A stretch of DNA of 64,000 bases from Strigops habroptila (Eukaryota; Chordata; Aves; Psittaciformes; Psittacidae), in the NCBI RefSeq assembly GCF_004027225.2, contig NC_044289.2, positions 5,693,761 to 5,757,760 of the forward strand, read 5' to 3'. This document shows, piece after piece, positions 51,665-64,000 of this stretch. The position numbers were made by a program, and so were the translations under genes. The notes below the pieces were generated by a model. It worked only from the letters and a program-made list of their open reading frames with translations, had not been told where the DNA came from and did not search any database. Every line of letters starts with the position of its first letter. Position 1 is the first letter of the stretch.

Positions 51665-53039
51665 GAATCTTATAGTATTTAATTCTTGGTCATAAAAATG
51701 GACACAGTATTCTCTAGATGCAACATGACCAATGTAAAGAATTCCAATATTTAGGATGTGCAATTTTTTTTTTTCCTCTGCAGTTACAAATGAGAATTTA
51801 ATTTTCCTAAATTCTGGGTTATTTTAAAAGTCAGGTTTATAAGTAGTTTGTCCATTGGTATCACTCAAATACAGAAACTCATTTGAATAAAACTTCTGTT
51901 AAAATAAACTGAATTTTATCTGAGTAAGAACTGTTGAGATCTAGCTCTTAATCTGCACCACATGTTGGCATGTTTCCTTCTTGGAGACACCATTTTGCTT
52001 TGCTTCCAGCAGTTAACATTTCTTTTACAGATGAAAAACCAACCCTGATGAGAGACTACAGATAGCCTAAGGGATAGGAGATGGGTATCTGCTGAATTAC
52101 CAATGTCTATTTGAGGGTCACCATCTTCTACAACTATGTATTGCATTCTGAGACCTAGCAAAATGCCTGGCATTTTTAACATCCTTTGCAAAATTCTCCA
52201 GTTGCAAATATTACTCAGTGGGGTATTAAGACTAAAATGGATTTAGAACTGTCTTGCAATCTTCCAGAAATAACTTTGTACAAGATGATGGATGACTAGC
52301 ATGTTCACAATGTTTAGGGATAGTGCCATGAGGTGGAAGAGTCAGGAAAAATAAGATAGGTCTCTCCGGCAAACACTCTCTTAGTCCTCGCTTAAATACC
52401 TGCTGCTGACTGCATCTGGTAGTTTATCATTAAATAGTAGCTTCTCTGTATAATGGCTTCTGTATTTGATGTTCGGTGCAAACAGGAATGCACAGGAATA
52501 TTCACTGAATCTGAGTCTTTCCACAGACTGGGCAGGATTTCTGCCATGGCAGAAAGATGATAGAAATTTCACTGTGTGAAATAACCTGTTTCTGGGAAAT
52601 TTCCCTTTCTACCTTTTCCAGTGAGGTTATTATTGTGTAGTTGTGAGTACATACCGCTCACTCACTGTTTGAGACTGGTGGGCATGAAATGCTGTCCTGC
52701 TATCTCTCTGTTTGAAAAACGTACAACTTCTGCACTACTCAAGGCACTTTCAATAGTGTTATCTTGAGAATTTTAGAAGAAAATGCTTGATGATGTGCCA
52801 CGAATGCATATGGGTTGGTTTGTAGATAGAGCTGGTTTCCTACTACTTTATTAATCTTGTAAATCATTTTTGTTTTATTCAAAGAATGAGTAAAAGAGCT
52901 CATGAGAGTTAATTGAAACCCTTCCATTCTGGAATAGCCTGCCTGTTACAGAATGTGCTTCTTAACATGGAAAAGAGTGAAGAGACTGTTTTGTAAGTGT
53001 TGGTTATAAAATAACTTCCAGGCAGCGCACTTATAAAAC
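51665..53039. other. Gene-free region upstream of the CpG island
   Basis: About 1.4 kb of AT-leaning sequence. I looked for a continuation of the hAT-like relic beyond the CR1 pair and saw none. Confidence 0.5.
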
Positions 53040-53438
53040 AAGCTGGCTAAGGACACCACTAAGCTGCCCCGGGCGGGGCACTGCTGACTGCTCTCGGTCC
53101 GTGTCCTTCCTCTCCGTCCAGCACATCCCGGTACACCACCGATACTCGGACGATCCCTGCGCCCTCTGGTAACCGGCCCTCCGCCTAACGGTTCACCCTG
53201 AAAACAGCCCATGGTAGCGCTGGCCCGTTGCACCCGCGGCTCCTGACAGTCCGAGTTAGCATAAAATGTGCCTTAATGCCAACTTTAACCAACTAAACCC
53301 TACAAGAGCTAACGGGCTGTGTTTATGAAACCTGCGTCGTACAAAGCACTTGCATAATTTGCATAATCTCAGCTGTGCCTAAAACTCGGTTGGCGGAAGC
53401 CACGCTGCTGCGCTCCCTCCACACCTCAGCTCAGCTCA

Positions 53439-53451
53439 GGGCGGGGCGGGG
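53439..53451 (+). promoter_or_regulatory. Overlapping GC boxes
   Basis: The sequence gggcggggcgggg contains two overlapping GGGCGG cores, just upstream of the tandem array. They are typical Sp1-type sites of a CpG-island promoter. Confidence 0.6.
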
Positions 53452-53550
53452 ACAGCTCCAGAAACCCGGCAGCTGCTCCCCGAGCTTTACCCCATCGTGC
53501 CGGGCCCCGACAGGCCACCAACGCCGGCAGCCGAACGCCAGGACCCCAGC

Positions 53551-53800
53551 GCCGCCCAGCGCCGCCCAGCGCCGCCCAGCGCCGCCCAGCGCCGCCCAGC
53601 GCCGCCCAGCGCCGCCCAGCGCCGCCCAGCGCCGCCCAGCGCCGCCCAGCGCCGCCCAGCGCCGCCCAGCGCCGCCCAGCGCCGCCCAGCGCCGCCCAGC
53701 GCCGCCCAGCGCCGCCCAGCGCCGCCCAGCGCCGCCCAGCGCCGCCCAGCGCCGCCCAGCGCCGCCCAGCGCCGCCCAGCGCCGCCCAGCGCCGCCCAGC
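53551..53800. repeat. 25 x 10-bp perfect tandem GC-box array
   Basis: The 10-mer gccgcccagc repeats 25 times with no substitution. On the minus strand each unit reads gctgggcggc and contains GGGCGG, the Sp1/KLF GC-box core. The array sits 290-540 bp upstream of the PRELID3B ATG. Because 10 is not a multiple of 3, it stays open in several frames on both strands; those reading frames are artefacts. G3 runs every 10 bases on the minus strand could also form G-quadruplexes. Confidence 0.97.
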
Positions 53801-53893
53801 GCCGGCGCGGTCAGTGCGGCCGGGCCCCCCGGCGGGCGCCTGACACCTGCGACCGAGAGCCCTCTGCGTGACTTTCACTGGCTACGTGACTCC

Positions 53894-53901
53894 TGACGTC
53901 A
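53894..53901. promoter_or_regulatory. CRE palindrome TGACGTCA
   Basis: A perfect 8-bp CREB/ATF site about 190 bp upstream of the PRELID3B ATG. A related half site (TACGTGAC) lies at 53883-53890. Confidence 0.7.
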
Positions 53902-53919
53902 ACGCGGCGCCGCGCGACG

Positions 53920-53924
53920 ATTGG
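53920..53924 (-). promoter_or_regulatory. Inverted CCAAT box (ATTGG)
   Basis: ATTGG in the context cgattggacg, about 165 bp upstream of the ATG. The position is typical of NF-Y sites in TATA-less promoters. Confidence 0.5.
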
Positions 53925-53971
53925 ACGCCAGCGTTCCGCGCCCAAAGGCGGTGCTGTGGCTCGTTGCTGAC

Positions 53972-53983
53972 TGCGCAGGCGCA
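53972..53983 (+). promoter_or_regulatory. NRF-1 site
   Basis: TGCGCAGGCGCA matches the palindromic NRF-1 consensus (GCGCA-N-GCGC type). NRF-1 controls many nuclear genes for mitochondrial proteins, which suits PRELID3B. Transcription probably starts shortly downstream. Confidence 0.7.
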
Positions 53984-54089
53984 GCCGCTGCCGGCGGCAG
54001 TGCCGGCCCTGCGGGTACCGGAGCGGCGGGGTGTGGGAAGAGCGCAGTAGCGGCGCCTCCCGATCCTCGCTCCCATTCTCGCCGCCGCC

Positions 54090-58353
<4,264 letters not shown>

Positions 58354-60352
58354 CAGTAAATGTACCTGTATTACTAATGAGGTTTAACAATCTGAAGCTT
58401 CTCTCCAAGCCTAAATACATGTACCCTTTGTTATTTAAAGGCAGGTTTTACATTTAATTTGGAGAAAAGCTGCGTTCTTACTAAGGAGGCTGATGGCAAA
58501 GCCCAGTTAATATATTGGTTCAGCTGAACCAGGTTTCGGTTACAGATGAAGAAATAATTTTTGAGTATAGTTCCTGTATTTACATGAACACTAACTTATA
58601 ATGTTCTCAGATATGAGATAGCCTCGTTTAGTGATGAGGCTGCATATGGTGGAGGAGACTGGCATGTTAGGTTAACTTCTGTGGAATTTTTATGTGTGTG
58701 TGACTTATGGACTACCTCTTTTGGGACCAAGCCCAAAATTAAGCAGAATGGTTTGTTCCATCATTGTTCTCTTTGTTAATTTTCTATAGTTGTGTAATAC
58801 AACTTGATTGAATAGAAAGTTTATTACTTAATGCTTGAAATATGAAAGAATGTACAAAATATCTTTTGATAAGCTTTTTAACTTGACTGGTTGAGCTAAC
58901 ATGGTACTCAAATTGTTTTTCAGTCAATATAGGTAAAATATACAAAGTGTCTCTTATCTATTAAGACCTAAATTCTATTCTGAAGTGTGACATTAGTGAG
59001 CTGGGTGTGCCATAACTGAAAATTAAAATCCAATTTTAAACTCCTGTAGTAAATATCTCCATTTCTAAAAGCCCACTAACTACAGAGGTACAATAAGCAT
59101 AAAATCTTGCAGGCTGTTAGGGCGTCCAAGAATAGTAGGTGCTCACTTCAGAATTTCAGGAACCACTTAAAGGACTAAAAAATCTTTGTAAATTTGGCTA
59201 AAAAGATACATAAACATAAAAGGAAGTAATATTAAAGAATTTTAACAGTATACTGGGTAACTTGGTCATGCTCCAAAAATAACCTTACATCAACTGAATA
59301 TTGTATTGTCCTTTAAAGTGTTCTAAGTTCCAGAAGTTCCTTTACCTTCTGAACTAATTTGCTCACAATACAAGGCTCTTTAAATTAAAACCTTGAGAAT
59401 ATAGTGTTCTACAGTTTGTTTGTTTCTTGGTACTCGTTGTAGATTCTTGGTACTGTCACCAGTCATGAGCTGTGGGAATGTAAAGGTCACACCCTGACAT
59501 CCTCACATAGCACACTAGCCTGCTGGTAGTCCTGTTGACTCCAGCAGGAGCCATCTGTCCTGTGAGGCTCCTTCAGGGCGAGGGGAAAATGGAAGGACAC
59601 AGCCCTGAACAAGTTGATGCTTGTAGTTTGGTGCCAGAGGCTCTTCGTGGAATTTTGATTCTAAGCTTACAAATGATTTCAAGACTTTCATAGCCCTTAA
59701 GAACTGTAATGTCACCTGTCCAGTATATTTTATGTTGCATGCCATTTCTGTTATCAGAATTGTCTATTGAATAGTGTCTGCTCTATAGAGAACCAGAGAT
59801 TATTTTAAGTTGTAAACACAGGAACATTCTTCTGTAAGATTTGTGTAGGGGGAAGAAAACATGCGTGTGTGTGTGTGTATAACTTTTTAAAATATAACTA
59901 TTCTAAATATTTTTCTAAAAAGAAATGGTTTGAGACTCTCTTACTAAACTGAAATCACTAAGCTTTGCCATGCTTTTACAGGAGATTATTACAACTGAAA
60001 TAGTATTTCAATTTAAAAGGTGTACATGAAACTTCTGTAAAACTGTACCATCATTTCTGATAAAAATGCAGTGCTTGAAACTCATCTGACATGTTTGTTT
60101 AGCCATTAGCATTACTTGGTATTCTTCTTTTCCTGATTTTTTTCTGCACTAAGGACCGCATAGTATGAACTCACAGTTTGCCTTTTTGCACTGAACAAAA
60201 AACCAACTTGCTGTTTAATCCTTGCAAGCATTCAACATCTTGAAAAATCATTCTTTTATTCTATTTTATTTATATGCCTGCATTCTCACTCTGTCAGAGT
60301 ATGGCTTTCTGTATGTGGTGCTTTTTAAATAAAACTTTATCTAAATTCTGGC
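58354..60352 (+). other. PRELID3B: PRELID3B 3' UTR with candidate poly(A) signal
   Basis: A run of about 2 kb with no other gene follows the stop. AATAAA at 60328-60333, followed by a T/G-rich stretch (tctgtttggttttt), is the best cleavage signal. A distal AATAAA at 62416-62421 could give a longer transcript. A (GT)n run occurs at about 59863-59878. The 3' end is inferred, with no transcript evidence. Confidence 0.6.
59863..59878. repeat. PRELID3B: (GT)n microsatellite
   Basis: Short GT run within the presumed PRELID3B 3' UTR. Confidence 0.85.
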
Positions 60353-63300
60353 TAGTTCTGAAACATTCTGTTTGGTTTTTATAACTACTAGGTGAGTACT
60401 CTTAAGATGAGGGGGGTGAAGGTGAATAAATACTCTGGAATTAGTAGCTGCTTTTTGAAATTCATATCCTAAAATGCACATTTACAGCTGCTGTGCTCTT
60501 TTTTACTTCTTAGTAACTCTGCTTTTCTGCAAGTCTGACACATTAACCAGTGACCAGATTGCAGTTTGCTAGATCCCGTGGAACCACTGTCAGTCTACTT
60601 GGACTGAGACTGGTATGCTACAGTGTACCTGTTAAGGGATGCATGTAGAATCTAATGCTCGCTATTGTTAAAAGCAGAAGAGAACAAAATGTTTCAAAAG
60701 TATAGTCATGTAAGGGCTTGTATGTTCACCTCCAAGTCTCACAATAAGAGACTTCACCTGAAGTAGCTTTGCTTGATGGGGAGCGGAGGACTCTGTGGAG
60801 CAGTTACAATGTATATGGAAATGGAAGTAGATACCTGCCCTGGGCTCAGCATGTGTGTGTATGTACATAGATACACAGGTGGTTTCTTTGCTGGCCACTT
60901 CAGCAAGTCATATGTTACCTGTGGATCAATGTCACAGTGCTCTGCAGGGCTGTGTCATGGCTGACAATGCTCTGACAAATATAGGATGCCACACATGAAT
61001 GCACTGGCATTGCAAAAAGTGTGACCTGAGGTAGTGCGGAGAAGCTGTGGGTTCTTGTGGTTAGAAGGAACGGAGGAGGTGGGTAAGAGAAAGGAGCTAT
61101 GGCTGGAGGGACAAAACTAAAAGGACTAGGAAGAACAAAAGAAAACGGGAGGTAGGGGCAGAGGTGGAACAATGTGAAGAGATTGGTGGTGGGGTCTCTG
61201 GTGGATTTCCTACCCGCTGCAGCTTGACTAAATGGATTAATGTTTCACCTTATCTGCTTTTAAATCACTTCTTCAATTTTGAACTTGCCCAAATAACTTT
61301 GCTGAGAAATAGAACAGAAGTGAGAAAGCTTTAGAGCCAAAGCTAAATGGCCTGGAGAATATTTAAGACAGCACCATTAAATCTTTTGTTCTCACTGCTC
61401 GCCTTCTGAAGTTTTCAGTAACCATTTGGGTAACTTTCTCATGTTCCTGTGACCCTTAAGTATTCCCAGCACAGGTACTAAGGATTCCTGCCAGGAGGAG
61501 GAACATACTACAAGTTTCCAAAGCATTATTCTAAAGCAAGTTGTATCTAGAAATGCTATTACAATTGATTTAAAATCAGAAGTTTAGATTGCAGTAGCTG
61601 GAAGTTTGAGGTCTTGGCAAGCTTAATGCCCTGGTTTTTTTGTGAGTGAACACTGGCATCAACTGCTGGTTCTGCTGGAAATACTGTGCTCTCCGATTCT
61701 CAAATGCTTGTATGGACATTGCCATATGCCTATGGAAAGGTTCTTAAATCTTTATCTAAAAGTTGAAAAAAGAAATGCAAAAATGACTTTTCCTCAGGTT
61801 TGATATAAGAATTGGCCATACCAGTGGTGGGATACCAGTGTTAGTAAATTACACTTCTTGATTTAAACAGGCTCAAGATGGCTCAAGCAGCAGTATAATG
61901 TTTAACTTGTTTTACATTAACTGCAAGGCATTCTAAGAACATGTCTATGGTTTAAAATTGTTTCAATCTGTGTAGGTGTCTAGTTTCCATGTACGCATCT
62001 GCACTAAAACTTGTTGAAGACTTGTGTTTGTGCACCTTACTAATTGCTTACTACTTGTGTTCTGCAAGGTACTGCTTTTGACAGTCTGAAATGATGAAAG
62101 CTGCTACCATGGAAGAAAGAAAAATCCTGAATTTACTGTGGCACTGAAACAACTTGTATCTGTATGAAGACTAAAATAATACCACTGTCTTCAGTCAGCA
62201 ATAGAAATTAAGTACTTTTAAAAAGGCTTAATTTACCCAAGAAGTATTTCTTCTTGCTGACAATGGCTGTCAGCACCTGCCCAGTGACAGCAGTTAACTA
62301 TAAATGTAAACCAGTTATTTGTTTTGGAAAACAGAGAAAATAACCACATTTCCTATGACTGCTGATCTGTTGCGGTCTATACTTGCAGTTAAACTGTACA
62401 GTCTAGTGTATTTACAATAAATGTTACATACAGTGAACCTCAGCACCCAGTGTCTTGTAACTACAACCTTCCAAAGCCCTGTGGCACAGACAGTTCAAAG
62501 GAAAGATCAGCATCCTGCTAAGGTTCATGTTTATAGAAAAACTGAAGAGTTCTGATAAAGAGAGCTTGTGTGAAAGCACCGAGTGGTTTTAGAATCCTGC
62601 TGTTTCTCAAAAGATGTTCTTTCATTTGCACAAGACATGCCAGTTTCTTTCTCAAGTAATTTGATAGCTTTGCTTTATATGTTGCCATAGAATTGACTTA
62701 TTCTAAAAGTGAGGGTACATGTTACAACTAAGCTTAACTAATTGCTTACCGTCAACGAAAGGGAACAGTCCTGTGCCTGCCTGCCTGCATCCTTGGTCCT
62801 GGCTGTGCCGTTCTACTTCTTCCCCTGCACTGAAGGTAGTGGTCTTCACACCCCTTGTTGAGCCAAAAAATGAACAGGAGAAGTGATATCATCTTTAGGC
62901 AGCCAGGAGCGAGGTGAGATGCACTGAAAGAGGAGAAATGGAGAATCTCCTTATCTATAAGAAGCTATCAGGTGGGCTGAAATTATGTTTTCACTGCAGT
63001 GTGTATTACAGTAATTTCATATTGCATCTACCAGAACGAGTGTTTACAGCATCGAATAATGTATGCTATTAAACAGTAAAAATTACAGTTCTGTAAAACA
63101 GTAACACTGGTAAGTTAAAGTCTTTCTTCTCAGACACATATATATCAAGGTCAGCACAAGGTGGCTTTTTTTTACATTTCCTTGTTCTCTAGAAAAGTTT
63201 GACAGTCCTTTAATCAAAAAGTTTAAAAACTGAACTAGATTATATATTATCAAACTGAATATATCAGCCAGAATATAATTAACAACATATGTAGTAAATA

Positions 63301-64000
63301 TTTTCTTAAATCATGTACCCAATCCTTTTGACATCAAATTAAATTAAATCAAACAATTGCCCCTGCTGTGAATTTTAATATTCCTAGAGCCTGTTCAACT
63401 TTGTGGGCACCCTGGTAAGGAATCTGTTTTATATTATGACATGTAGCATTGTTTGGATGAGTTCTTCTTAATAGTGTTTTGGGGACTAAGTAGATACTAT
63501 TTACCTGTGAGATAACTGCGCTGGTTTATCTAGATTTAAACTCATTTACATATAGCAGCTGCAGCACAATCTAGTAGGCATGTTGTGAAATTGGGAGTAA
63601 GGAAGTGTGTATCAGAACCCATGCTTGGAATTTCTTTATATTTTATAGTTGTGTCATACTCTGAATGGTCTCACTGAAGTACTAGGAGCATGTAGCCTGA
63701 TGCTCTGTACAGTTTTATTTTCTCTATAATCGCCAGGTTTGAGAGACATTTCAGCAAGCTGTGCCATTTCCTTGCTTTTCCTGTGAAAGAACAAAGCAGG
63801 GTGCTACTGCACAGGTGATATTTTTCCCTATCTGCAGACTGAGATGCAATAATGGCACTTATTTACCAAGGTTCCTAAGTCTCCCTTGTCTTTCAAAGAA
63901 GCATAAGCACCTGTGAGACTTAAAGATTTCTGAAAACAGGCTCCAGCTGTAGGTGTCACTTTGGGGGGGGGGGGGGAGGTGGTGTGTTAAAACCTTTATT
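60353..64000. other. Gene-free region downstream of PRELID3B
   Basis: About 3.6 kb. It contains a distal AATAAA at 62416, a short (GCCT)n at about 62776-62788 and a G14 run at 63963-63976. The next gene expected from mammalian order, ATP5F1E, was not found. Confidence 0.5.
63963..63976. repeat. G14 homopolymer
   Basis: Fourteen consecutive G near the right window edge, followed by aggtggtgtg. Confidence 0.9.

Noticed and set aside
53375-53896. Long reading frames on both strands (up to 173 codons) with a repeated Pro/Ala/Arg/Gln pattern
   Set aside because: They come only from the 10-bp tandem array, which is open in several frames; there is no splice or start context and they sit in a promoter island.

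Overview
The window is vertebrate nuclear DNA, most likely from a bird. Several degraded CR1 LINE fragments are present, the background is compact and AT-leaning with one strong CpG island, and one long terminal repeat is of a kind I recall as common in Neoaves. That last point, from memory, argues against a chicken-like galliform. The gene pair and its orientation match the region of human chromosome 20q13.3 that runs PRELID3B, ZNF831, EDN3.

Two protein-coding genes are present, transcribed away from each other. ZNF831 is on the minus strand. Its CDS lies at 14742-24569 in five coding exons that I joined by splice sites and reading phase (1,853 residues). PRELID3B (SLMO2) is on the plus strand, with its CDS at 54090-58353 in six exons (194 residues). 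It has a TATA-less CpG-island promoter and a 3' UTR that probably ends near 60350.

Layout: 1-14.7 kb is the region beyond the 3' end of ZNF831. It holds a CR1 reverse-transcriptase remnant (5.9-6.8 kb), two other CR1 fragments, a solo retroviral LTR (10.70-11.70 kb) and probably the ZNF831 3' UTR. The ZNF831 coding exons follow at 14.7-24.6 kb. From 24.6 to 50 kb there is no recognisable gene; ZNF831 5' non-coding exons must lie upstream of 24.6 kb but could not be placed. At 50.1-51.2 kb there is a degenerate BED-finger/hAT-transposase-like pseudogene. It is followed by a fold-back pair of CR1 fragments (51.26-51.66 kb). The PRELID3B CpG island (about 53.04-54.62 kb) contains 25 perfect copies of a 10-bp unit, each carrying a GC box. 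The last 3.6 kb has no recognisable gene.

The two genes have no obvious functional link. PRELID3B is a mitochondrial intermembrane-space phospholipid carrier of housekeeping type, and ZNF831 is a putative nuclear zinc-finger protein. The most unusual items are the 25-fold GC-box array, the hAT-like relic with the adjoining CR1 palindrome, the HIVEP/Schnurri-like architecture of ZNF831, and a diverged 56-bp duplicated motif in the non-coding 36-39 kb region. All calls come from reading the sequence and from recalled family features; no search was run.
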